The translations under genes and the position numbers were made by a program. The notes below the pieces were generated by a model. It was given only the letters and a program-made list of their open reading frames with translations. It had not been told where the DNA came from and ran no database searches. A stretch of DNA of 13,330 nt, taken from the NCBI GenBank assembly GCA_003162555.1, contig PMNQ01000248.1, positions 1-13,330 on the forward strand, given 5' to 3'. The DNA is from Gammaproteobacteria bacterium. Its GTDB lineage: Bacteria > Pseudomonadota > Gammaproteobacteria > Steroidobacterales > Steroidobacteraceae. The number at the start of each line of letters is the position of its first letter. Position 1 is the first letter of the stretch. Below, one piece after another: positions 7,233-13,330 of this stretch.

Positions 7233-7739
7233 ATGAACATTTCCATGTACCAGGCTTGCGCCCCCGTATTTGACCGCAGCCTCGGAAGTCTAGCCGCGAT
7301 CCTGACCAAGGCCGCCGCCTGGGCCGAGGCGCGCAAGATCGATCCTGCCGTGTTGCTGTCCGCGCGCCTTGCGCCGGACATGTTTCCGCTGACGCGCCAG
7401 ATCCAGATCGCCTGCGATTTCGCCAAGGGCACCTGCGCCCGCCTCGCGGGCGTTGAGCCACCCAAGTTCGAGGACAACGAGACCAGCTTCGCCGATTTCC
7501 AGGCGCGCATCGCCAAGACCCGCCAATTCGTCGCCACGCTCACCGCGGCGCAGATCGACGGTTCGGAAGACCGGCAGATCAACGTCAAGGCCGGTCCGCG
7601 CGAACTGTCTTTCAAGGGGCTGGCCTATCTCACTGGTTACGCGTTGCCGAACTTCTTCTTTCACTACACGACCGCGTACGCGATCCTGCGCCACAACGGG
7701 CTGGAGCTCTCGAAGCCGGATTTCATCGGTTCGGTCTGA
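7233..7739 (+). CDS. DUF1993 family protein
   Basis: This is a 168-residue soluble protein with no signal peptide or membrane segment. The N-terminus MNISMYQACAPVFDRSLGSLAAIL, the middle ARLAPDMFPLTRQIQIACDFAK and the end FFFHYTTAYAILRHNGLELSKPDFIG are the features I associate with the DUF1993 family, a four-helix DinB-like fold of unknown function. The His in FFFHYTTAYAILRH and the PDMFPL segment occupy places where DinB proteins often bind a metal, but I cannot confirm a full ligand set. Its stop overlaps the start of the AsmA-family gene by one base (TGATG), so the two are translationally coupled. That is odd for a cytoplasmic protein of unknown role. Family assignment is from memory of the pattern; function is unknown. 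Confidence 0.83.
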   Translation: MNISMYQACAPVFDRSLGSLAAILTKAAAWAEARKIDPAVLLSARLAPDMFPLTRQIQIACDFAKGTCARLAGVEPPKFEDNETSFADFQARIAKTRQFVATLTAAQIDGSEDRQINVKAGPRELSFKGLAYLTGYALPNFFFHYTTAYAILRHNGLELSKPDFIGSV

Positions 7740-9802
7740 TGCGAATCCTGCGATACGCGCTGTTGGCCTTCGGTGGCCTGGTGCTGCTGCTCGCGGCGCT
7801 GCTGGCGTACGTACTGGTGTTCTTCGATCCGAACACCCACAAGCAGGAACTCGCCAAGCTGGTGCGTGACCAGACCGGGCGCGAATTCAGCCTGCCCGGA
7901 GACCTGAAGCTGCGGTTGTATCCGTGGCTCGCGATCGAAGTGGGACGCGCGACGCTGGGCAATGCGCCCGGCTTTGGCGCCGAGCCCATGCTCGAGTTTG
8001 ATCACGCCCGCCTGGGCGTAAAGTTGTTGCCGCTGTTACATCGCGAGATCGAGATCGGTGCGGTGACCGTGGAATCGCCGACGATCCGCCTCGCGGTCGA
8101 TGCCGCGGGTCACGACAACTGGTCCGATCTTGGCAAGAACAAAGCCAGTGAACCGGCTACGCCCGGCGGCGCCACACCGAAGCTTTCGGTTGCCAGCGTG
8201 CGCATCGTCAATGGCACGCTGCACTACGTCGACCGCAAGGGCGGGAGCGACATCGCTGTGCACGGCTTCAATCTCGAAACCGGTGCGCTCAAGCCCGGGC
8301 AGCCTTTTGATCTGCAGCTTGCGGGCACCGTGCAGCAGGCCAAGGGGCTCGAGGTGCAGCTTGATCTGCGCGGCCAGGCCACGCTCGATACGGACGCAAG
8401 CCGCTACCAGCTCGCCAGTCCCACGCTCAAGTTGCAGCTCAAGGGTTCGGGTTTCCCGGCCGAGGGCCTGCCGGTCGAAGTGCGCTTCGCCAGCATCGAT
8501 GCCGATCTCAATGCGCAGACCGTCAAGTTGCCGGGCCTGGAAATGCGCGCCGCCGGCGCAACGCTCAGCGGCGCGCTGTCGGGTTCGAAAATCCTGGATG
8601 CGCCCAGCTTCAGCGGCCCGGTGCAGCTCGCAAACGTTTCGCTGCGCGATCTGCTGGACAAGTTCGGCACCAAATTGCCCGTGACGCGCGACGCGGCCGT
8701 GTTCGGCGCCTTCAGTTTCAGCGGCACGCTGGCGGCGAGCGCCAAGGCCATCATGCTTTCCGGCCTGAAGCTGCGCCTCGATGACACCACTGCGACCGGC
8801 CGTGCCGGCATCAGCGATCTGGACACGAGCGCGCTCGCCTTCGATCTGAAACTCGATCGAGTCAACGCCGATCGGTATCTGACGCCGGCGCCCGCCGCGG
8901 GCGCGAAACAAACGGCTGCGGCCTCGCCACCCACGCCGATTCCGGTCGAGCTGCTGCGCAGTCTCAACATGCACGGCACGATCAGCGTTGGCGAAGCGGT
9001 GTTTGCGGGCATCCAGTATCAGAACCTGCATGTGGGCCTGAATGCGGCGGATGGTCGCGTGCGCGTATTCCCGTCGGAGGCGCAGATGTACGGTGGGCAG
9101 TATCACGGCGACATCGGCGTCGACGCATCGGGAAAACTGGCGCGCATCAGCTTCGATGAACATGTCACGGGCGTGGATTTCGCGCCGCTGTTCCACGACA
9201 TGTTCGAGACCAAACACGTCACGGGCCGCGGCAACGCCTCGATCAAGGCCTCAGGTGTTGGCAACGATTCCACCGCGTTGCTGCGCACGCTGACCGGCAC
9301 GCTCGAGTTTCACGTCGACAACGGCGCCTTTGAAGGCACGGATCTGTGGTACGAGATTCGCCGTGCCCGTGCGCTGCTGAAGCAGGAGGCGATTCCGGCG
9401 CGCACGGGTCCGGAGCGCACGCCGTTCACCGCAGTCTCCGCGACCGGCCGCATCACCAATGGCGTGCTCGCCAATGACGACCTGCTGGCCGCGCTCCAGT
9501 ACCTGCAGGTCAAAGGGCACGGCACGGCCGACATCGCCTCCGGCACGCTCGACTATCACCTCGATGCCACGGTACTCAAGATCCCTGACAACGCCGCGGA
9601 CGCGGGCGGCGCCAGCGACCTGAGCGGATTCACGATCCCGGTGCTGGTCGGCGGGACCTTTGGCGCGCCGAAAGTGCGTCCTGATGTCGCCGCTCTGGCC
9701 AAGGCGCGCGTGCAGAAGGAAATCGACAAGCACAAGGACGAGCTGAAGCAGAAACTGCAGGACAAGCTGCAGGATAAATTGAAGGGGTTGTTCGGCAACT
9801 GA
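7739..9802 (+). CDS. AsmA-family envelope protein
   Basis: The protein is 687 residues. It has one N-terminal membrane anchor (about 7-29, LLAFGGLVLLLAALLAYVLV), then DPNTHKQELAKLVRDQTGREF and a short LRLYPWLAIEVGRATLGNAPGF block typical of the AsmA N-terminal domain, and a long beta-rich periplasmic body of repeated strand pairs. The C-terminal AsmA-like domain contains GTLEFHVDNGAFEGTDL and GTADIASGTLDYHLDATVL. It ends in a charged, probably amphipathic helix with near-repeats KLQDKLQDKLKG. E. coli AsmA is 617 residues. The family belongs with TamB, YhdP and YdbH, bridge-like proteins linked to phospholipid traffic and outer-membrane homeostasis. The gene is coupled to the DUF1993 gene by a one-base overlap and is followed by a 55-base gap before the lipid A modification genes, so neighbours on one side also act on the outer membrane. 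Confidence 0.91.
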   Translation: MRILRYALLAFGGLVLLLAALLAYVLVFFDPNTHKQELAKLVRDQTGREFSLPGDLKLRLYPWLAIEVGRATLGNAPGFGAEPMLEFDHARLGVKLLPLLHREIEIGAVTVESPTIRLAVDAAGHDNWSDLGKNKASEPATPGGATPKLSVASVRIVNGTLHYVDRKGGSDIAVHGFNLETGALKPGQPFDLQLAGTVQQAKGLEVQLDLRGQATLDTDASRYQLASPTLKLQLKGSGFPAEGLPVEVRFASIDADLNAQTVKLPGLEMRAAGATLSGALSGSKILDAPSFSGPVQLANVSLRDLLDKFGTKLPVTRDAAVFGAFSFSGTLAASAKAIMLSGLKLRLDDTTATGRAGISDLDTSALAFDLKLDRVNADRYLTPAPAAGAKQTAAASPPTPIPVELLRSLNMHGTISVGEAVFAGIQYQNLHVGLNAADGRVRVFPSEAQMYGGQYHGDIGVDASGKLARISFDEHVTGVDFAPLFHDMFETKHVTGRGNASIKASGVGNDSTALLRTLTGTLEFHVDNGAFEGTDLWYEIRRARALLKQEAIPARTGPERTPFTAVSATGRITNGVLANDDLLAALQYLQVKGHGTADIASGTLDYHLDATVLKIPDNAADAGGASDLSGFTIPVLVGGTFGAPKVRPDVAALAKARVQKEIDKHKDELKQKLQDKLQDKLKGLFGN

Positions 9803-9811
9803 CGGTTGCCG
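9793..9811 (+). repeat. Inverted repeat (7-base stem, 5-base loop) spanning the AsmA stop codon
   Basis: CGGCAAC (9793-9799), loop TGACG holding the TGA stop, then GTTGCCG (9805-9811) form a perfect 7-base hairpin. No T-run follows, so it is not a standard intrinsic terminator. It could slow polymerase or protect the 3' end of the AsmA message, and it marks a break between the AsmA unit and the arn genes. Confidence 0.4.
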
Positions 9812-9826
9812 GCTGCCCGGGGAAAC

Positions 9827-9858
9827 CCTAAGACACAGCTAAGTCCGCGCAGGTAAGA
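9827..9858 (+). promoter_or_regulatory. Candidate arnT promoter with tandem CTAAG repeat (PmrA-box-like)
   Basis: Within the 55-base gap before arnT, CCTAAG (9827-9832), five bases, then GCTAAG (9838-9843) form a direct repeat with 11-base period. This is the layout bound head-to-tail by OmpR/PmrA-type response regulators. The published PmrA consensus is YTTAAK-N5-YTTAAK; the two halves here match at 5/6 and 4/6. The repeat overlaps AAGACA (9830-9835, 4/6 to TTGACA), which is 17 bases from TAAGAT (9853-9858, 4/6 to TATAAT). The promoter hexamers are individually weak; spacing and context make the combination plausible. PmrA control of arn genes is known in enterobacteria; for this organism it is inference. 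Confidence 0.38.
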
Positions 9859-11516
9859 TGGTGCGGATGAGCCAGAGGGTGTGGATTGCTTTGCTGGTGG
9901 GCGCGATGGCGCTGTGGTTTCTGCCGCTGCAGACCTACCGGCTTTTCAATCCCGACGAAGGCCGCTACGCGGAAATTCCGCGCGAGATGGTCGCCAGTGG
10001 CGACTGGGTGACGCCGCGCCTCGACGGCCTCAAATACTTCGAAAAACCGCCGCTGCAGTACTGGGCCACAGCGGTTGCCTACAAGGCGTTCGGGGATCAT
10101 GAATGGACAGCGCGATTGTGGGTCGCGCTCAGTGGATTCCTTGGCCTGCTGATCACCGCATGGATCGGCGCGCGACTGTACGGGGCGCAAAGCGGCGTGC
10201 TCGCGGCGTTGGTGCAGGCGGGCTCACTCTTGTACCTGGCGCTGTCGCGCGTCTCGACGCTGGACATGGGATTGACCGTGACGCTGGAGTTGGCGCTCGC
10301 GGGATTGCTGCTGCTGGTGCCACTTCCAACCGGCGATGCGCGCGCGCCAACGCGTGGCGCCGAGCGGCTCGGCTCGGTGCTGCTGGCGGTGGGCGTGGCG
10401 CTGGCATTCCTGTCCAAGGGCCTGGTCGGCATCCTGATTCCCGGCGCTGTCGCGGCGCTCTACATGCTGCTGCGGCGCGACTGGGGTTTGCCGTGGCGGG
10501 CGCGGCCATGGTGGACGCTCGCGGCACTGGCGCTGATTGCCGCACCCTGGATCTGGCTGGTCGAACAGCGCAATCCGGGATTCATGCGTTTCTTTTTTGT
10601 GCATGAACAATTCGACCGCTTCCTCACGCGCGTGCACCACCGCTACCAACCCGACTGGTACTTCATTCCGGTGCTGCTGGGCGGATTCATGCCCTGGACG
10701 CCGCTGCTGCCGGCCATCGTGCGGCGCTGCTGGCGCGACATCCGCGCCGGCGATGCGGCAGCGCTGCTACTCGCGATCTGGGCGATTTTCTGTTTCGCGT
10801 TCTTCAGTTTCTCGCAATCGAAACTGATCCCGTACATCCTGCCGATGTTTCCGGCACTCGCGTTGCTGGCGGGCCGCACGCTCGGCACGCTCGAGCAGCC
10901 GGCAATCCGCCGCGCGCTCGCGATTTCGGCCGCCTTCGGGGCGGCACTGGCCGGCCTGGTGTTGGCGCTGTTGTGCTGGCCGGCGCCGCTCAATTGGTTC
11001 GTCATCCCTCCAGGGCCGACGTTGCAGTTGTTCATCGTGGCCTTGCTGCTCGCGAGCCTCGCCGCTGCCGCTGCCGCAGGATTGGTGATACGGCGCGGCC
11101 CATTGCCGGCCGTTGCGCTGGCCGCGCTGGCCACTGCCGTACTGCTCGGCATCCTGCTGCCGGCGGCCGGGCAGTTGCCACGGCAGCGCGAACTGCAACA
11201 GCTGGTTGCCGCGGCGTCTGGACGGCTGCACGCAGGCACTGCCGTCTACTGTGTCGATCAATACGAGCAGTCGGTGGCCTTTTATCTGCGCCGTACCTGC
11301 ACGCTGGCCGGCTACCGCGGCGAGCTCGATTTCGGCCTGAACCAGGAGCCTGCCAAGTGGATTGCCGACCTGGGCGGATTCGCGTCCCGGTGGCGAACCG
11401 AGACCGATGCGCTGGCGCTGATCCGCCCCGAAAGCTACGTGGAGCTGCAACGGATGGGACTGCCGATGCACGTGATATACACTGCGCCCACCCTGGTCGC
11501 GGTAGTGAGGCAATGA
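9858..11516 (+). CDS. arnT: Lipid A 4-amino-4-deoxy-L-arabinose transferase (GT83)
   Basis: ArnT is a polytopic inner-membrane enzyme that moves 4-amino-4-deoxy-L-arabinose from undecaprenyl phosphate onto lipid A phosphates on the periplasmic face. This lowers the negative charge of the surface and gives resistance to polymyxins and cationic peptides. The product is 552 residues; E. coli ArnT is 550. After the first membrane helix comes the conserved periplasmic loop RLFNPDEGRYAEIPREMVASGDW with acidic Asp33-Glu34, then GLKYFEKPPLQYW (57-69). Later marks are HEQFDRFLTRVHHRYQPDWYF with a following GGFMPW. About a dozen hydrophobic segments are followed by a soluble C-terminal domain (YCVDQYEQSVAFYLRR onwards). 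Three starts are close together: ATG 9858, GTG 9861 and ATG 9867. A CAGG suits the first two; a leaderless transcript would suit the third. Related GT39/PMT-type transferases of other sugars are possible, but the neighbours favour ArnT. Confidence 0.9.
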   Translation: MVRMSQRVWIALLVGAMALWFLPLQTYRLFNPDEGRYAEIPREMVASGDWVTPRLDGLKYFEKPPLQYWATAVAYKAFGDHEWTARLWVALSGFLGLLITAWIGARLYGAQSGVLAALVQAGSLLYLALSRVSTLDMGLTVTLELALAGLLLLVPLPTGDARAPTRGAERLGSVLLAVGVALAFLSKGLVGILIPGAVAALYMLLRRDWGLPWRARPWWTLAALALIAAPWIWLVEQRNPGFMRFFFVHEQFDRFLTRVHHRYQPDWYFIPVLLGGFMPWTPLLPAIVRRCWRDIRAGDAAALLLAIWAIFCFAFFSFSQSKLIPYILPMFPALALLAGRTLGTLEQPAIRRALAISAAFGAALAGLVLALLCWPAPLNWFVIPPGPTLQLFIVALLLASLAAAAAAGLVIRRGPLPAVALAALATAVLLGILLPAAGQLPRQRELQQLVAAASGRLHAGTAVYCVDQYEQSVAFYLRRTCTLAGYRGELDFGLNQEPAKWIADLGGFASRWRTETDALALIRPESYVELQRMGLPMHVIYTAPTLVAVVRQ

Positions 11517-11896
11517 AGGGTCCACAGCTCGCGTTGGTGCTCACCGGAGTACTGCTCAATGCCATCGCCCAGCTGCTGCTCAAGGCGGGCGCGGGTTCGC
11601 TGGCAAATGTGGAATTGCGCGCCAGCAACGCCGCGGCGATCGCCAGCCGGCTGATTTTCAACCTGCCGATCATCGCCGGACTCGGCTGCTACGTGCTCAG
11701 CGTCGTGGTGTGGATCCTCGCGCTCGCGCGCGTCGAGGTCAGTGTCGCCTACCCGATGCTGTCGCTGGGCTACGTCGTCAACGCTCTGGCAGCCTGGTGG
11801 TTGTTCAACGAATCCTTAAGTGGCGCACGGCTGGCCGGCATCGGCATCATCCTGGTCGGTGTCTGGCTGGTGGCGCGCAGCTCCGGCGGCAGCTAG
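11513..11896 (+). CDS. Small four-helix SMR/EamA-type flippase subunit (ArnE/ArnF-like)
   Basis: This is a 127-residue inner-membrane protein. Four hydrophobic helices are visible: LALVLTGVLLNAIAQLLLKAG (about 6-26), LPIIAGLGCYVLSVVVWILAL (about 52-72), VSVAYPMLSLGYVVNALAAWW (about 77-97) and LAGIGIILVGVWLVA (about 107-121). The N-terminal LNAIAQLLLKAGAG and YPMLSLGYVVNALAAWWLFNESL are typical of ArnE, ArnF and small EamA proteins. ArnE and ArnF flip aminoarabinose-undecaprenyl phosphate to the periplasmic side, supplying ArnT. E. coli ArnE is 111 and ArnF 128 residues, and the two are thought to act together; only one such gene is seen here, directly after arnT. Its ATG overlaps the arnT stop (ATGA), so translation is coupled. 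The start is set by this overlap; the same frame is open further upstream inside arnT, but only as a shadow. I leave the symbol blank because E and F cannot be told apart. Confidence 0.86.
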   Translation: MKGPQLALVLTGVLLNAIAQLLLKAGAGSLANVELRASNAAAIASRLIFNLPIIAGLGCYVLSVVVWILALARVEVSVAYPMLSLGYVVNALAAWWLFNESLSGARLAGIGIILVGVWLVARSSGGS

Positions 11897-11911
11897 CCTT
11901 TGGCAGTCTCT

Positions 11912-13078
11912 ATGGCGAGCAGCGACTTCCTGCCGGTGACACGGCCCGCGATCGACGAGGCGACCATCGCCGCGGTCGGCGATGTGCTGCGTTCGGGCTG
12001 GATCACCAGCGGACCGAAGGTGCGCGATTTCGAGGCGCGGCTGTCGGCGCTGTTTGGTGGCCGGCCGGTGCGCACGATGAGCTCGGCGACCGGCGCCATG
12101 GAGATCGCGCTCGCGCTGATCGGTGTTGGTGCTGGCGATGAAATCATCACCACGCCGATGTCCTGGGTTGCGACGGCAAATGTGGTGCTGCGCGCTGGCG
12201 CGCGCCCGGTATTCGTCGATTGCGATCCGCGCTCGCGCAATATCGATCCCGCGCTGATTGAGGCCGCGATCACGCCGCGCACGCGCGCGATTCTGCCGGT
12301 CGACCTGGCTGGTCTCCCGGTAGATCGCGATCGCCTGTACGCGATTGCCGGCGCCCACAAGTTGCGGGTCATCGAAGACGCGGCGCAATCGATGGGCGCG
12401 AACTGGGCTGGGCGCATGATCGGCACCACGGGCGACCTGGTCTCGATCAGCTTTCACGCCAACAAGAACATCACCAGCGCCGAAGGCGGCTGTTTGGTGC
12501 TGAATGACGAGGACGAAACGCGCCGCTGTGAATTGTGGCGGCTGCAGGGAGCGAAGAAGTTCGGCGACAGCTGGGACGGCATGGATGTGACGCTCGCCGG
12601 CGGCAAGCACAACCTCACCGACATTGCCGCCTGCATCGGCCTCGGGCAACTTCCTCATTTGGCGGCGTTCACGGCCCGGCGACGCGAGCTGGCGCGGCGC
12701 TATTTCGCGCACTTCGACCGCTCACTGGGTTGCGAGCTGCCGCTCGAGGATTACGCGCAGTGCAACTGGCACATGTTCCAGGTGCTGTTGCCGCCTGGCG
12801 CAGTGCGCAGTGTATTCATCAGTAGCATGCGCGATGCCGGCATCGGCGTCGGCGTGCATTACCCGGCGATTCATCTGTTCACGCTGTTTCGCCAGCTCGG
12901 TTATCGTCCCGGCGATTTTCCGCACGCCGAGCGCATCGGCTCCAGCACGGTGAGCCTGCCGATGTTTCCGGCCATGAGCGACAGCGACGTCGATCGGGTG
13001 CTCGCGGCCATGGCGCCGGCACTGGCACAAGCGCTCGCCGCCGGTCCTGCCGCTGCCGCGGGGAGCAAGCGCGCGTGA
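11912..13078 (+). CDS. arnB: UDP-4-amino-4-deoxy-L-arabinose aminotransferase (DegT/DnrJ/EryC1 family)
   Basis: ArnB is a cytoplasmic, PLP-dependent enzyme that transfers the amino group of glutamate to UDP-4-keto-pentose, giving UDP-4-amino-4-deoxy-L-arabinose. The product is 388 residues (E. coli ArnB about 380). The N-terminus SSDFLPVTRPAID closely resembles the ArnB start, followed by VLRSGWITSGPK, MSSATGAMEIAL, TTPMSWVATANVV, VIEDAAQSMGA (Asp156, which pairs with the PLP ring nitrogen) and SFHANKNITSAEGG, where Lys185 is the Schiff-base lysine. GIGVGVHYPAIHL near the C-terminus is also ArnB-like, and a low-complexity Ala-rich tail ends the protein. A TTG at 11900 is an alternative start four codons upstream. 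I chose the ATG at 11912 because the resulting N-terminus lines up with ArnB. It starts 15 bases after the flippase gene, and its stop overlaps the next gene (GTGA). Other DegT sugar aminotransferases share these motifs, but the neighbours support ArnB. Confidence 0.9.
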   Translation: MASSDFLPVTRPAIDEATIAAVGDVLRSGWITSGPKVRDFEARLSALFGGRPVRTMSSATGAMEIALALIGVGAGDEIITTPMSWVATANVVLRAGARPVFVDCDPRSRNIDPALIEAAITPRTRAILPVDLAGLPVDRDRLYAIAGAHKLRVIEDAAQSMGANWAGRMIGTTGDLVSISFHANKNITSAEGGCLVLNDEDETRRCELWRLQGAKKFGDSWDGMDVTLAGGKHNLTDIAACIGLGQLPHLAAFTARRRELARRYFAHFDRSLGCELPLEDYAQCNWHMFQVLLPPGAVRSVFISSMRDAGIGVGVHYPAIHLFTLFRQLGYRPGDFPHAERIGSSTVSLPMFPAMSDSDVDRVLAAMAPALAQALAAGPAAAAGSKRA

Positions 13079-13330
13079 GTATCGCAGCAGTGGAAATCAC
13101 CGTTGTCATCCCGGTCTACAACGAAGAGGCGTCGCTGGCGGCGCTGTTTGCGCGGCTGTACCCGGCGCTCGATGCACTGCACCGCAGCTATGAAATCATT
13201 TTCGTCAACGATGGCAGCCGTGATCGGTCCGCGGCGCTGCTGCGCGAGCAGTTCGAGCTCCGTCCGGACGTCACGCGCGTGCTGCTGTTCGCGGCCAATT
13301 TCGGCCAACATCGCGCGATCCTCGCTGGCC
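13075..13330 (+). CDS. arnC: GT2 polyprenyl-phosphate glycosyltransferase, ArnC-like (partial at right edge)
   Basis: Only the first 85 codons are present, starting at a GTG that overlaps the arnB stop (GTGA). The N-terminus has EITVVIPVYNEEASLAAL, then YEIIFVNDGSRDRS (Asp46 and Asp50 of the nucleotide-sugar site) and NFGQHRAILAG. These are the marks of membrane-linked GT2 enzymes of the DPM1/GtrB/ArnC group, which transfer a sugar to undecaprenyl phosphate. ArnC transfers 4-deoxy-4-formamido-L-arabinose and is about 320 residues, so about three quarters lies off the right edge. In E. coli arnC also directly follows arnB, which supports the name. From the fragment alone, a GtrB- or DPM1-type enzyme cannot be excluded. 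Confidence 0.78.
   Translation, partial: MSIAAVEITVVIPVYNEEASLAALFARLYPALDALHRSYEIIFVNDGSRDRSAALLREQFELRPDVTRVLLFAANFGQHRAILAG

Noticed and set aside
8036..9217. Minus-strand open frame of 393 codons inside the AsmA-family gene
   Set aside because: Composition is dominated by Arg, Ala, Gly and Gln without domain signals, and it lies wholly opposite a well-supported gene.
10767..11525. Minus-strand open frame of 252 codons opposite the 3' part of arnT
   Set aside because: It is Gln/Arg-rich with no domain and is opposite a conserved ArnT C-terminal domain. It is a shadow.
1..13330. Mobile elements, CRISPR arrays, phage defence islands, tRNA/rRNA genes or attachment sites
   Set aside because: I looked for transposase-like frames, spaced repeats, tRNA-like foldings and terminal repeats and saw none. 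Genes cover nearly all of the window.

Overview
The window is gene-dense, GC-rich chromosomal DNA with a strong GC bias at third codon positions. Its content points to a Gram-negative proteobacterium, probably gamma- and possibly betaproteobacterial: a tripartite RND efflux pump, an AsmA-type envelope protein and aminoarabinose lipid A genes. I saw no insertion sequences, integrases, tRNA or rRNA genes, CRISPR arrays, or composition shifts suggesting recent transfer. No gene-free stretch is longer than 73 bases.

The window splits at a divergent intergenic region at 7187-7232. Leftwards, on the minus strand in transcription order, lie queD (6-carboxy-tetrahydropterin synthase, preQ0 pathway); a fused ABC exporter half-transporter; a three-gene cassette of a cytoplasmic BNR/Asp-box propeller protein, a MoaD/ThiS-type ubiquitin-like carrier ending in Gly-Gly, and a MoeB/ThiF E1-like enzyme fused to a rhodanese domain; and then an AcrA-type membrane fusion lipoprotein and an AcrB-type RND pump. 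The pump runs off the left edge. The cassette and the pump each have a candidate promoter of their own, so this arm is probably two or three transcription units.

Rightwards, on the plus strand, lie a DUF1993 protein, an AsmA-family protein (start overlapping the DUF1993 stop by one base), a 55-base gap, and a tightly overlapping run: arnT (lipid A aminoarabinose transferase), a small four-helix SMR/EamA flippase of ArnE/ArnF type, arnB (DegT-family aminotransferase) and the start of an arnC-like GT2. The last four genes make up the carrier-lipid, flipping and transfer arm of lipid A modification with 4-amino-4-deoxy-L-arabinose. arnA and arnD are expected beyond the right edge.

The most notable items are (1) the propeller / ubiquitin-like carrier / E1-rhodanese cassette, which has no visible dedicated sulfur acceptor, and (2) a tandem CTAAG repeat with 11-base period just before arnT. 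The repeat resembles the layout of a PmrA-type response-regulator box and overlaps a plausible promoter. Several genes that lack a Shine-Dalgarno sequence have -10-like hexamers 6-8 bases before the start codon, suggesting leaderless transcripts.
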